Source: Ampelomyces quisqualis (taxonomy: Eukaryota; Ascomycota; Dothideomycetes; Pleosporales; Phaeosphaeriaceae). Taken from it: a DNA stretch of 64,000 nt. Under the pieces are notes generated by a model that saw nothing but the letters and a program-made list of their open reading frames with translations, ran no database searches and was not told the origin of the DNA. Shown here piece after piece: positions 1 through 13,269 of the stretch. The stretch is taken from positions 1,178,001 through 1,242,000 of the forward strand of contig JAGTXZ010000006.1 in NCBI GenBank assembly GCA_018398575.1. The letters run 5' to 3'. The position numbers and the translations under genes are program-made. The stretch's first letter is position 1. Every line of letters starts with the position of its first letter.

Positions 1-3000
1 CACACCTCCATACGTAAAAGGTTTCCGCAGTACTTAGCATATAGTAATGAGCACATGAGAAGCCCCATGTGCCGACTTTGAGCCTCATCATGACTGTCTC
101 CTGCTCAAACAGGAAAATCTTTGTTACGACGGACACGTCACTTGCCAGTCTAAGATACAAAAAAGCCTTACGCACGTATGTTAAGTTTCCTGTTAATAGT
201 CATATCTTCCGAAACTATCATGCGCAGCGTCGAAATGTGTAGTTGCTACGATTTTGACATGCACAGAAGCTAAATAGAAAAACCATATTCAACACTGTCA
301 TTCTTGCTTTCGTTTCCCGTTTCTCGTTCCCACAAGTGCTCAACTAGACCATGTAGCAAATCCACCACCGCCATGGATCCTCTATCAAGGAACAACACTG
401 TAGAGCAAATACGCTCGATCGGGCTTTTCCACTAGGCACGCAGCTGGGCATTCTATCTGCCAAAGTGCCCAAGTTACGCGCACCTAGATCATGAGCAAGG
501 CCCTATCTCTTCCTCTGTAAACAAATTCACTATCCTCCGCACTCATGTTTACGCATGCACGCAACCCGGGGCGCCCCAGGATCTAGACATACCAGCGCGA
601 CTTATCCAAGTGATATTGCCCCTTTGAACAACAATCGTAAAACGGGAGATTGTGGATGTGAATACATCTGAGAATGCTCTGCTGGATGCCATTTCCCCCA
701 ACTCACAGTTCTTTGAGAAATATTAGCAGCTCAGTCTTACCTGTCATCGTTTTGTGCGGTCTTTATCTGTGCCTTGGAGATTATCTAAGCCATGTGCATT
801 GTAGGGGCTGAACTGTTGCACTCAAGATACACGTTATCTTTAGTAGAAATATCTGCTGCTGTCCATGCTCGCCACAGCTTGAGCAAACTGCGATGTGAAA
901 GGCCAAAACATGAATTTCCAAGATAAAAGGAGCAACCGAAAAATATATGTCAGATGTTGAGACGGCGAGTAACTTGTGCCTCTCTCGACGCTCGCACAAA
1001 TGGGAAAATTATATGACCGGTCCAAGATCATATACATTAAAAAAAAAGACCCTTCCCAAGAACGAATCGGAACAAAGCTTTCCATACACCGAGCCTGCTC
1101 GACACTTTCTCCATGAATCTTCCCTCCCCATCGCAAGATTTCGACTACCAACACACGTTCTCAACGAGACAATAGCATACCCGCACATTCCCACCGTCCC
1201 GCACCAACACTCCATCTGTGTACTCTTCATTGACGGAGATGCATGTCCAACACGTTAGGAATTCCGAAAGCCGTTACTAGATAACAGCAGCCCAGGCCAG
1301 CGATCACGGAGCAAGGAAAGTATCTCAACGCATCCTGTGCGCGTAAAGATTACTGGGTGGTACTGCAGCTCTCGCTTTGTCGCGGCTTGTGACGAGCAGC
1401 AAAGACCGCATTGCACGTGATTGTTCGGCGAGCAATGTGAATGTGCGGTACGCTATGCCCCGGGCTGGACCGAGAGATTTGGTGTGGTTCAGGTACATGC
1501 TGGTCAATGTGAAGCAGAGAAGAATTATGACGCACACGATTAATTCTGGCCCATGGTCTGTGGTTAGTAGAGCATTTGGAGCGCGATGGTTGTGGAGATT
1601 GACAGTCACAGGACAGGGTATAGACAAGGTCTAGGTAGGGATGACGATATTGGCAGAATAATAGATTCATTTTGTTGCAGATCAGGAGAGATGTTTGGTT
1701 GACGATACATGGTGGAGTGATGGTTTGGACACCATGAGGGCCTCGATTTCAAGTCGGGCTGATGCAGCCGAAGCATCCGGAGCGTGTAGCGTGCCATGCT
1801 GCGAGACGCATTGCGTTCGTGATGGGTGCTCGTGAATCTAGAACCCGGTGAGTGACTGTTTTCCGAATTGTGTGACGCTTGTCATGGGAGGAATGAGCTC
1901 TGCAAATCGACTGGCAGACTGTGCATAACGCATGAATTGTAGAGCTTTCACCGCAACTGTTGTGCTACGTAGGAACATTCGAACGGACGGGTCACTGGTC
2001 GCGACTGAGATCCTGCAGTGGAAGTGTGATCGGTGGTCGAGTTTACAGTAAATGCGATGAGTGACCTGACCGAGATTGGGGTACTTCTTACCTCTAGACC
2101 CAAGCACTATGACGGGCTGCGTCCATCAAACTGTTCCGTATGGGTGTAGTTCCGGGGATAGTGCATGGGTTGGTAGTGATGACATGTGCATTGTTTTGCT
2201 CGAATTACTCGTCCAAGACGCAGCCAATCGCCTAGGCATGTAATTCCTTAGCTGGAAAGTGTACTCCGAATGCTGTGAAGCACTGACTGGAGTCGTGTAT
2301 CTGGTCCGTGAGGCTCAAGGTGTTGAGCACGACGTTTTCGAGCCCTAACGTGAGGCGTGGTACTGTTCAACACGACTTTTGACTGTGGTTGGCGAAGAAA
2401 ACGCGCTCGCTCTGAACGGGAATCTGCTAAAATTTCGTGATACGGTGATGTAACAGAGCATTGGTTGCCTAGGTTGCCTGCAGCGTGGAAATGTTGTAAT
2501 CATATTCCATGGTAGCCAAGGTTAGGCAGTGCCTGATGTTCACGGCGTTGCATTCTGGCGGGGTTGGGGGTGAGCACTGTAGCAATTTCTTCTGCACCAA
2601 ATCCTCCGAACCAGGCGGCGCACGTGTAGCGAGTACATTTGTGCGTGTAACATGGCTAAAAGCGACGGACTTTTGGCGAGACTCCAGAGATTTGCTGACT
2701 TGGTTGAGCTGGGCGAAGAATTTTGGAAAGGATTTGCGCAGCCAAGGGGGAAATGGCATCGAGTCAATCGACGTTCTGGTACGGCACCGTCACGCCCCGT
2801 CAAAGCCCGCATGGTACCGCCGTCTACCTTCCCGGCACCAGATCTCAGACATTGCGGGAAGATCCGTAGCACTCACTGGCTTGGTGGTCTGGCTCGTATT
2901 TGAGCTAGGGCGTCGTATGGCTTTGCTACAGTAATGGCTTGGTTGGAGGCATTCGATCTGAGGACATGCTCGGTGACAGTAAGAGGCGCCGTGTGTATGG

Positions 3001-4425
3001 GCAAGGAACACGGAAGTCTTCGAGGCCCTATCCAGGTTGTGTCGGCGAGCCATACGGAGTACTTGGGGTGATTCGCGATTGGAGGTGGTACCAGTCATAC
3101 ATGGCTGTGTTGGGCGAGGATCACGTGACCCCGAAGCGGTCGGCTTGGCGACGACCCTGCCAGGCTGCACGTTGACGTAGGGACCACGGCTCCAGCACCA
3201 GGGATCGGAGACATTATCATCATCACTTGGCTGGAACTTGGGGGCGCACATGGCTCCAGGCAGAATCTTCATGCCAGGGTGGGCGGCAGACTGCACGTGC
3301 AGCAGCTCATTTGCGATGAGATCATGGTCCATCGTATTGAGGCGGGAAAATAGCGAGCAGCATTGTGAGTGGGCTGCGGACATGTCGGTCTCTGCACGCT
3401 CGACTCGATCTGGCTTACGGCCGTGTCTGAATTCTCTGTGCAACGCTCACCAGTGCGCTTCGTGGTTCGTTGTTGAGGTGGACACGGGACTTAGCGGCCC
3501 TTGTTGAAGTGTCATCCAACGGCCGCCAGACACGACGAAGGCCTCTCGAGCATGGCCGTGGAGGTACCGAGTAGCTACGGAGTACGAACTGCCTATCCGT
3601 ACTCGGTACATGGATGCAAAACATCGGGGAGCGCCTGTGCAGGCAGGTACCGCTGAGCACTCTTTTCGAAGCTGCGTGGGCTGCAGCGAGGTGCTGGGAC
3701 CGGGGAGGGAAAGGAGATCAGGTGGTCGTAAAATAGTGGGCCCGAGGACGCATGCAGATGCGGCGATGCGGCCATGGCCAAGCGGACGATGGTTGTTCCA
3801 GGCACGACTCGGGTGGCAGTGAATACATGGACGGAGTTGAGCTAGACACCCCGACGTCTTGGGGAGGGATTTGTACCGAGCTGACTGCCAGACACAGCAC
3901 GCCGGGCGCCGCGAGTGGGTTTTGGGCTGCGCATTATTTGCAGCCTGGGAGACTTCGCAGCTCACGTGCAGTTCCGTAGTCTGCCCAAGGCGAGCGAGTG
4001 GTCAAGTGACGGGCAAGGTAGCGCGCTCCTCTGCCCCGCAGGCCACCTCAAGACCCCAACATGCATTGCCCTTCCTCCTCCTACACCCGCAACAGCTCCT
4101 CGACCCGCGCCCTCCATTACTACTCTCCTGACGTATACCCCCTGTGTTCCGCTCCTCCCTTCTGCCGCCTTCGGCACGAGTCGCACCTGCCCCGTTAGCC
4201 CCCAGCCACGCGCTTGTCGTCATCTGCGCACTGCACTGCACTCACACGGCACCACCAACCCCATCTGCGCTCCACCTCACACCTACAACCTCACCGCCCA
4301 CCACGCATTTGCGCCGCCCCTCGAGTCCCACCGCCCACTCCCTTCTCCGCTGCAGCCCGCCGTACTCGCGACACCCATCCGCCCAGCGTCTGCCGGAACA
4401 CGGCCCAGTTGCATAGCCCCAAACA
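1..4425. other. Long stretch without a supportable gene
   Basis: Many overlapping short reading frames occur on both strands, the longest about 217 codons at 2790-3443 on the minus strand. None shows a recognisable domain, a signal peptide or a consistent exon chain. Composition is mixed. From about 4030 to 4425 the plus strand becomes C- and CT-rich, as in fungal promoters and leaders just upstream of an ATG, so that part is probably the 5' region of the GSK-3 gene. An orphan gene or a non-coding RNA in the first 4 kb cannot be excluded. Confidence 0.5.
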
Positions 4426-5940
4426 ATGAGCCAGAACCGGCCATCGGCCTTCTCCTCTCTCAGAATGGGCGGTAAGTACCCAACCTCGCGCAGCCCCCGA
4501 CTCCTCTAACGACCCCCCCCAGAAGTCATCCGCGAAAAAGTCCAAGATGGCCAGACGGGAGAGTACAAAGACCTGGCGTACACACAATGCAAGATCGTGG
4601 GCAACGGCTCCTTTGGCGTCGTCTTCCAGACCAAGCTATCCCCCAGTGGGGAAGACGCCGCCATCAAGCGAGTGTTGCAGGACAAGCGCTTCAAGGTGAG
4701 CTCGCGCATGCGACTCCACGCTTCACATGGCTTGGCTGACTTGCAGTAGAACCGTGAATTGCAGATCATGCGCATCGTCCGGCATCCAAACATTGTCGAG
4801 CTCAAGGCTTTCTTCTACAACAATGGCGAGCGTGTACGTGTCTGCAGCCTTGTCGCCCGTCTTCCTGTTGCCCGACTAACGTGTTCAGCCACAGAAGGAC
4901 GAAGTTTACCTCAATCTCGTGCTCGAATTCGTGCCCGAAACCGTCTATCGCGCCTCGCGCTACTTCAACAAGATGAAGACTGTCATGCCCATCCTTGAAG
5001 TCAAGCTCTACATCTACCAGCTCTTCCGCTCGCTCGCCTACATCCATTCGCAGGGCATCTGCCACAGGGACATCAAGCCTCAGAATCTTCTCTTAGACCC
5101 GTCGACTGGTGTGCTCAAGTTGTGCGATTTCGGAAGTGCCAAGATTCTAGTAGAGAACGAGCCCAATGTGTCGTACATTTGCTCGCGATACTACCGAGCG
5201 CCTGAATTGATCTTTGGAGCTACGAATTACACCACCAAGATTGGTACGTCGCTTGTATTTCCTCAGGCGGTTTTGTCCTGTCGCGCTAACACATGAAACC
5301 AGATGTTTGGTCGACTGGCTGCGTAATGGCAGAGCTCATGCTTGGCCAGCCCCTGTTCCCCGGCGAATCCGGCATCGACCAGCTTGTCGAGATTATCAAA
5401 GTCCTCGGCACCCCCACCCGTGACCAGATTCGCACAATGAACCCCAACTACATGGAGCACAAGTTCCCCCAGATCAAGCCTCATCCGTTCAGTAAGGTAT
5501 GTGGAGAGCCAGTATTGGCTTGATTCGTCATGCTCACAAAGTTGTAGGTGTTCCGGAAGGCCGATTCCAATGCCATCGATCTGATTTCGAAACTCCTCGA
5601 GTACACCCCAACCCAGCGATTGTCCGCCATTGATGCCATGGTACACCCGTTCTTCGACGAATTGAGGGATCCCAGCACTCGTCTTCCCGATTCACGTCAT
5701 CCCAATGGAGCAACACGCGACATGCCCGAACTCTACAACTTTACACTTCACGGTATGCACTTTCTGCCTACTTGTACAAGTACAACTCTGACATAGCTAG
5801 AACTTTCCATTGCGACCCACCTCAATCAGAAATTGGTACCACAACACATTCGCGCTGCGTTGGCCTCTCGTGGTCTGGACTTCGAATCGCCAAACTTCAA
5901 GCCGTTGACGAGGGATCAAATGCTGGCAAGGCTGGATTAG
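4426..5940 (+). CDS. Glycogen synthase kinase-3 family Ser/Thr kinase
   Basis: This is a GSK-3/shaggy-type kinase (yeast Rim11/Mck1/Mrk1, fission yeast Skp1 relatives) that phosphorylates primed substrates in stress, development and nutrient pathways. Seven exons fit: 4426-4471, 4523-4695, 4750-4833, 4895-5243, 5303-5496, 5548-5752 and 5801-5940, giving 396 residues. Visible motifs are the Gly loop GNGSFGVV, catalytic Lys in [19 protein letters not shown], the activation-loop [12 protein letters not shown] containing the conserved regulatory Tyr, and the C-lobe [12 protein letters not shown]. The start gives a short non-conserved N-terminus ([16 protein letters not shown]) before the kinase core, as in fungal members. 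Exon 3 uses the second AG of a CAGTAG acceptor, because the first would put a stop in frame. Family identity is very sure; which paralogue is not. Confidence 0.95.
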
Positions 5941-7298
5941 ATTCAGCTTTGTCTACCAAGCATTTCGATCCTTTATCCGAGCAGTGTGATGTCTAAATCT
6001 CTCCGCTCACGAGCACTCCGCTTTCCGTCCCAAGAGTTTACAAAATGGAATCTGAGTTGGGTGTCGGTTTTTGGGCGTGTATGCTACCATGGTTTACCCC
6101 CTTTCCTGCCATACTGAGCGCGTCTGAATGATACCGACTTTCACATTATCGAAGAATGACCTGGCTCATTTGCTCTTCCGGATCGCGGCCATATTGTCTC
6201 TGAGACAGCTCCAGGACTGGCGTCGTAGATGTTTTCTTTTCGTATCCTCTGCTGATGACCGACGAGGACACATGGCTGCAGACCAAGGAAACGGAGCTCG
6301 TCCAAAATCGCAATTTTTACTGTTCACGAACAATAGGGAATGGCTCTCGGTCACTGGAGTCTATGGCTGGTTGCCAGGCTACAATGCGTATTTGGATCTG
6401 CATGCGGGTGTTTTCTTCTGTCAAGGCTCCTTTATCGATGGTATGTAAGCTTGCAAGGCCGTCTTCATGCGGCTTAGGCTTAACAGTTTGCATCTGCGTG
6501 GAATTGCTACAGAACGTGGTGGAAACCCTTGCGACAGGCACATACGGGTCGTGGCGAACCACGGACACATTGTTAGTGGACTGTCAGACCCTGATCAGCA
6601 CTGGAGCACAGGCACTTCCCTACATGGTGGGTTGCATGCCATAGCGTACGGGAAAGAGAGCTCGCATTAACGTGGGTGTTCAACATGGTATTGCTTCGGC
6701 TATTTACTTGTCAATATCTCGTCCCTACCCTTCTGTCCGTTTGGTCTCCCAGGCCACGTCTCCCTCGAGCTCCGTTTAATGCTGCTCGTTCTGACACAGG
6801 ATGTGATTACACTGTAATTACTCCTACGAGAGCGCTTTGCCACAACGTTTCCTCCATGATTTCCCCGTATGACTCTGTTCCAAATTTGTCACACACACCT
6901 CGCTGTATGACCTGTGTCGACTCAAGTGACTTGACCTGTGCATCTCGGTCAAACTTTTCTATTATCGCATATTACCATGTTAGGACGTTTGCCTTGCTCT
7001 CGAGAGACTGCAGGGTTCCTAAGACGCGCCAAGAGCACGCTAGTGAATGACGAAGCCGGGAGCCCCGAGCACCCTTGACTTGTGCAACACAATCCTGCGA
7101 CCCATCACGGCGCACCATTTCCGACACAATCGTTATCAGAGCGCCAGTCGCTACTCTTCAGAAGCTCACGGCTTCTCCCACCGCCCTCACCACGACCTTG
7201 ACGACGCTTGTGCACGCGCACATCACGACGAACGCCAATACCGAGAGCCTTCGCCAGATACTCTTCGCAACCGAGCAGAACATACGTACGTGTCAGCC
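5941..7298. other. Intergenic, GSK-3 to CBP80
   Basis: This 1.36 kb stretch should hold the GSK-3 3' end and the promoter and leader of the CBP80 gene. Short frames such as 6128-6448 and 6676-7050 on the plus strand have no recognisable domain and no splice pattern. I see no gene here. Confidence 0.5.
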
Positions 7299-10132
7299 AT
7301 GGCAGATATAGACATCAAAGAGGAGCGCGACGATCGACGCGATGGCGATGGCTATCGTGGGGGAGGAAACAACAAGCGCCGCCGCGATGGTAAGCTTGCG
7401 ACACGACCACTTCACCATGGTCGCATTACTCACACGCACACGTAGATGACTACGACTACTACTCCCGTGATAGAGGCCGTGGCCCTCAGCGGCGCCGTCA
7501 AGATGACGCGCCCCCGCGCCGCCGCTACGAAGAGCCGCCTTTTCCTAAGCTCCGCCGACTTCTCTTGAACATCGCGAGCTCCACCAAGCTACCGCAGGAC
7601 GAGGCGATCGAGATTGCCAAGATTTTTGCCGAGAACTTCGACGACGAGAGGCTCCGGTCGGACTTCTTCGATGTCTGGGTACAACTGTGAGCTGGGCCGG
7701 GATTGTTCCACCAGGAGGCTTTGCTGACTGAATCTAGACTCATTGAGCAACCCTTCAAGATTCCTTTCGTCGCAGCGGTCGCCCTCTATGGAAACGAGAT
7801 CAAGCCCGAGATTGCCATCGAGGCCATGAAGCGTATCGGCGACCGTGCACAGCAGGCGCTCAATGCCGGCGAGTGGAAGGAGTTCAAGCAGTTTCTTCGA
7901 TTCTTCGCCTGTCTCCAGCCACTGTACGAGGATGAAGGGGTCTTTACGATCTTGGGTCAACTGTTTGACACCGTCGTCGATCTTCAAAGCGCCAACGAGA
8001 ACGATGTAAGTATTGCTACTATCATGTGAAGTGTCTTAGCTGACATGTTTAGGTTGTTGGTATCGAGCTCGTCAAGATAATCCTCCTGACTATTCCCTAC
8101 GCCATAGTCTCGGGAGGCAAGCGATTCCATGAGCAAGCCCAGCAGCTACTGAAGAATACGGGCATCGTTGCAGGCAACATGGTTCCCATCGAGGGCCTGA
8201 TCCACTCGTATGTTGGAGCTGAGGATGCAAAGCCAATGGGTTACCACAGTGTCATTGGCCTTCTTCAAGCACAACTTTCCACCGAGGCAGAGAATGGCTT
8301 TGTACTTGCATGTCTTCCACGCTTCGAAGCGGATGCGTTGTCAAGGACAATCGAGAAGACCGAGAGTGAATCGCTTCCAACAGCCCCGCAAACCCACATC
8401 TTCCCGACGTTCACCATCCCATCCCCTGTCAATCCAGGCTCGAACCCAGTGTTCCCCGAGGCTTACTTATCTCTTTTCGCGGACCAAGAAGGGGCTACGG
8501 TCCCCAAGACCTCGGATGTTGCCTCATCACTCATCCGAGACGCGATTGTGGATACCATCAATCAGCTCGACTTCAACCGCGAAGTGGTCGCCAAATTCCT
8601 TGTAGATCTTGACTGCTACTTCCATCCCACCACATTCGCTAAGCGGGGGACGCCATTCGACAAGTTCAAAGATGCCATCGGCGACAAGCTGCAGTACAAA
8701 CCTGAAGACATGGTCATCGATGCTATTTTCTCGCAGCTATTCAAGCTTCCAAGCGCTGAGCACAAGCTCGTCTATTATCATTCACTCATCACCCAATGCT
8801 GTAAGGTCGCGCCTGCTGCCATCGCCCCCTCGCTCGGACGAGCCATCCGCACCATCTACAAAAGCTTGCCCATGTTGGACCTCGAGCTGGGCTATCGCTT
8901 CTTAGACTGGTTCTCACATCACTTGAGCAACTTCGAGTTTCGATGGAGATGGACAGAGTGGTATGTAACCTATCTGACTGATTCGATTCTGCTTAGATTC
9001 AAACTAACACAACGTCAGGCTGGATAATCTGGAGCTCTCCAACTTGCATCCACACAAGGCTTTCATCCTCGCTGCGCTAGACAAGGAGATGCGCCTATCA
9101 TTTGCGAAGCGCATTCGATCGACCTTGCCGGATCAGATGCACGCTTTGATTCCGGAGCGACTTGATGCAGACAACAGCCCTGACTTCAAGTATGACAATC
9201 AGCGTATGTCAAATTAGCCGTTCCGGAGTGAGATGACCACTGACCTCATCACAGAGACACCATATGCTGCCGAAGGCCAGACTCTGCTTGCTCAACTCAG
9301 GAAAAAGGCCAGCGCCGAGGACATGCAAGCTACCATTGACAAGATCCACGAAAAGGCATTGGAGCAGGGCATTGCAGAAGTCCTTGTGCCCTCGACTGAT
9401 GCTTTCGTCACCGCCATCTGTCGTCTCGGTGCCAAGTCACTTTCACACGTTCTCTCCTGCATTGAGCGAGGCAAGGACCGCCTGCTGGAGCTCTCGCAGA
9501 ACGAAGTCGCGCGTCGCCAGATCGTTGCAAGCGTCGTCGAGTATTGGAAGGACCAGCCTGGTGTTGCTGTTAGGATTATCGACATTCTGCTCAATTATAC
9601 TATACTTGCGCCGATGACCGTTGTCCAGTGGGTATTTGGCAGCCACATGGGTGCTGGGGAAGCTCTGACCGAGAGTTGGGTCTTTGAGATGGTCTTCAAC
9701 ACCGTTGCCAAAGTCACGAACCGCAACCGCCAGATAGCTTCAGCGCGCCTCGAGAAGGGCCTCCCGCAAGAACAGATCGACATGGTCGAGGCTACGCTTG
9801 CCAAGGACCGCGACAACGCTCGGGAGCTCTTCAAGTACATTGAGGACTCCATGCGCGGGGTCGAGGAAGGCTCAGCTGATGTCCTGATGGAGAAACAATC
9901 TCGTGGCGAGCTCACAGAGGATGAGGTAATGCTCATCCGCGCTTGGGGCAAGCGCTGGCACTCTGTCTTCATTCGTAAGGCCGCCGTCGAGGAGGCTATT
10001 GTCGGCGAAGGAGCTGTCGAAGCGAGGATCAAGCTTCTCGCTACCGAGACTGACGTTCCTGAGAGCATGGAGCAGGGCGGCAACGGCGTCGCGGAGACCA
10101 CGAATGGCGAGGCGCAGATGGAAGAACTCTAG
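7299..10132 (+). CDS. Nuclear cap-binding complex large subunit (CBP80/NCBP1)
   Basis: This is the large subunit of the nuclear cap-binding complex, which with CBP20 binds the m7G cap of new transcripts and supports splicing, export and RNA surveillance. Six exons fit: 7299-7389, 7446-7686, 7738-8005, 8053-8960, 9019-9203 and 9255-10132, giving 856 residues. The N-terminus is charged and Arg-rich (NNKRRRDD, then RDRGRGPQRRR), a likely nuclear localisation signal. An N-terminal MIF4G-type helical domain follows (from about residue 50; RRLLLNIASSTKLPQDE), and the middle and C-terminal MIF4G-like parts match the family in order and length. The start is the first ATG in frame with the basic tail. 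All introns are 47-58 bases and phase-consistent. Confidence 0.92.
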
Positions 10133-10723
10133 GTCTTTTGCAGCACATAACCTGCGATACGACGAGTCCAGAAAGTTTCCGAGAGGCTTGTCGATAGCAC
10201 AGCTGGAGTTTAGTAAGGCATTTTCCGCCTTGGGCATAATCTACAAGGTAGTCATGGCGTAGGGTTTGCCGTGGAGTATGGGCAAAGCAAACCAGCCAGT
10301 CTCGGTAGTGTACAATATCTCCATCCCCGTTACAGCGGATGCACATACATGGAGGTACATTTTGCCGCACTATGCACGTGTGAAGCATTCTGCCTGAAAG
10401 AGTTTCCAGCCTCGTGGTAACGACGTCCTGCGTCCCGGCTGCATGGTGACGATTAGTGCGCTCAAGCTTTAGTGACTTTGTCGTCATGTGAAGATCTCTC
10501 CCGAGAACCCTGCAACTTCGCGGCATAGCGGCATCTGAAGTGCACGGCCAACATCTTGGGCACTCTTGTACACAATGAATGACTTATCTGTACTTTAATC
10601 ACAACATCTCTATGCAGCATTGCCAGGACCGCGTTCCCTCACATCCCGCGCACTTCGACCCACGTTCACATCTCCCTTGCGTGGCCCGCGCCCAGCCGAT
10701 CCTCCACGAGGGCGCCGAGCACA
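10133..10723. other. Intergenic, CBP80 to NIPA transporter
   Basis: Non-coding on present evidence. It contains the CBP80 3' end and the promoter of the transporter. The final 150 bases are C-rich, like the leaders of neighbouring genes. Confidence 0.5.
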
Positions 10724-12759
10724 ATGCGTCTGCCTACCAGCTACATTTCTGCAGGCCCAGCAAACTCTACCGACACATGCGCGCTCCACAATGACGGCAT
10801 ACGGATGTTCTCGAAGAAGGGCGGTTACGACGAGAATTGGAGCAGTCTTATCGGCATCATTACAGCCATCGTCGGCAATGTCCTGATATCCTTTGCGCTG
10901 AACATGCAGCGCTATGCGCACATACGGCTTGACAGGGAGTGGCAAGAGAAGGAGCAACAGCGGAAGAAAAGAAGCGCATCGGGAACAAGCCTATCGCGCT
11001 TGGCGGACGAGGAGCGATCGCAGGACGATGGCAAGAAGACGTTCCATTTGCCGCGGAACAGTGGGCATGGCAATGGACAACAAAGTGATTCGGTCGAAGC
11101 GAACGAGAGCGATCCCCTCATTCCGCAGAGTCCTTCGCGATCGCCCGACCGGCCGTCCTTCCAAAGCGAGGACAGCGATTCGTATGGGCAGGAGGAGGCC
11201 TACAAGCAAAAGTCGTATCTCAAGTCGCCGTACTGGTGGGCTGGAATCATACTCATGACTGTTGGCGAAGCAGGTAACTTTCTCGCTTACGGATTCGCCC
11301 CTGCGTCTATCGTATCGCCACTCGGCGTGGTCGCTCTCATTTCCAACTGCATAATCGCGCCGTTCATGCTGAAGGAGCCGTTCCGGAAGCGAGACGTGTT
11401 GGGCGTTGTCATCGCCGTTGGGGGTGCAGTCACCGTGGCTTTGAGCGCGAATGACAATAACCCCAAGCTTGGCCCTGGCGAGATTTGGAAGTTGATTAGT
11501 ACTTGGGAGTTTGAGACGTATCTCGGTGTTACTGTTGGCGTGATTGCGCTACTGATGGTGGCGAGTAACCGTTATGGAGAAAAGAACATTCTGATTGATC
11601 TTGGACTTGTGGGATTGTTAGGCAGGTGGAAGCATTTCAGACTTCTGCTCAGATCAATTGCTGACATGGCTCAGGTGGCTACACTGCCCTTTCCACCAAA
11701 GGTGTTGCATCATTACTTTCATATACGCTGTGGCGCGTCATTACTTTCCCAGTCTTCTATCTGCTCGTCGCCATTTTGATCGGCACTGCTGTTATGCAGA
11801 TCAAGTACGTCAATCGAGCGTTACAACGCTTCGATGCCACACAAGTCATCCCAGTTCAATTCGTTCTTTTCACGCTCTCCGTCATTCTTGGATCAGCAGT
11901 GTTGTACCGCGACTTCGAACGCACTTCGGGCGACGACGCAGGCAAATTTGTCGGCGGATGCGCCATGACCTTTCTCGGTGTATGGTTCATCACTACTGGC
12001 CGACCTCGAAGACAAGACGACGACGAGGACCGCGAGCCAGAGCCCGAAGACGCCATCAACCTAGTCGGAGAATCCTATCGAGACAGCATCGATGAATCTC
12101 ATCCCAACGAAGCACGCACCCGCCGCTCCTCTACCACACGCACATCCTCGCCCTCGACCCCATCCATGAACATCATGTCTGAAACATCCTCCCGCGCTCA
12201 ACAAGACTTCTTCCCCACGCCCGACGTCTTTTCCAACCCCTGGGCCTTGGACAAGAACATTCCACGCCCGGCCCAATTCGAACGACACACATCCACCCCT
12301 ATCCTCCCCTCGGAAGCCGCGCCCCCACCAGGAACAATGACGTCGGCCTCGGACCCAGACCTCCCGCCACCACGCACCCCAACCCGGGGAAAATCCCACA
12401 TGGAGTATCCAACCACACCAACAACCACGCCCCAACCCCGCCGCCAGCGCACAAACGAGCGCATCAGCCGCGCCGCCAGCGGCCCGCTACTCGCTAGCCC
12501 CCTATCCACCACCCTGAGCGCAATGGTCCAGGACCTGAAGCGCACGACATCAACGCGCCACGACACTCGACGAGGCACTGTCCTCGGCATCGAAGCGGAA
12601 CTAGGCGCTCCTCCTCCGGCGCTCGATAGGCGGCGCACGAACGAGCTTGGCGGCATGTCTGGTGGGGAAAGGGGGAGGACTGGCAGCAGGACGCTGGCGG
12701 GGTTGAGCCATGGCTATGCCGACTCGGAGCAGGGCGTGGGCACCAGGGAGGCGGTTTGA
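10724..12759 (+). CDS. NIPA-like magnesium transporter (DUF803 family)
   Basis: This is a multi-pass membrane protein of the NIPA/DUF803 family, whose animal members transport Mg2+. The first helix (SLIGIITAIVGNVLISFALNM) is followed by a long charged loop (about residues 70-160) and then a block of helices running through APASIVSPLGVVALISNC, typical of the family, to CAMTFLGVWFITTGRP. The last 200 residues are a Ser/Thr/Pro-rich, probably cytoplasmic tail. Two exons fit, 10724-11621 and 11675-12759, giving 660 residues. Joining them in frame needs a GC-AG intron (exon end TTAG, intron GCAGGT...TCAG). This restores the family motif GLLGGYTALSTKG, while every GT donor nearby gives the wrong phase. 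Substrate in this organism is inferred only. Confidence 0.88.
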
Positions 12760-13269
12760 AGCCTGTATCCATGTTTCAATGCGGCGTGTTTTATTTCTTC
12801 TTCTTTGCTGCGGATATAATGTGCCATTTCCCCCCCCCCCATCCATGCAGCAGCGCGTTTGATATCATTTTAGATTTCTTTTTTTCGGGGGGCGGGGGCG
12901 GGGAAGAGAGATGTTGACATGACAAGGCATATCTTGCACCTAGCATGGCGCTTTTATCAATTTACTTGGTCGCGCTCCTGGGTCGCGCGTTGGCCTCGGG
13001 GGCGCCCATGTGCTATTCAAGTTCAGAACAGATGTGCAGTCATGTGGGACGAGTGCTTGGTCCAGCCAATGCTGTTGATGTAGTCATGTCCCTGCACGTC
13101 TAGCACACGCCTAGCATACGCCTAGCATACACAAGCGTGGAAGGTCCCTATTCAAAGGCCTCAATCTCCGTCTTACGACACAATCAAGGTGAGAGAGAGA
13201 GTCAAGTCCAAGGCATGTACTTGCTTAACTCTCGGTTTTTCGCGCCCAGACGCCGAAGTACAGTTCATT
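12760..13269. other. Intergenic between convergent genes
   Basis: The NIPA transporter (+) and the CaMKK-like kinase (-) converge here, so this holds two 3' ends. It contains a C11 homopolymer near 12830 and a short G-rich run near 12887-12903. A small repeat of the type CACGCCTAGCATA occurs near 13105-13130. No gene is seen. Confidence 0.5.

Noticed and set aside
2790..3443. 217-codon minus-strand open frame
   Set aside because: Low protein-like character, no domain, no signal, and it overlaps several equally open frames on the other strand.
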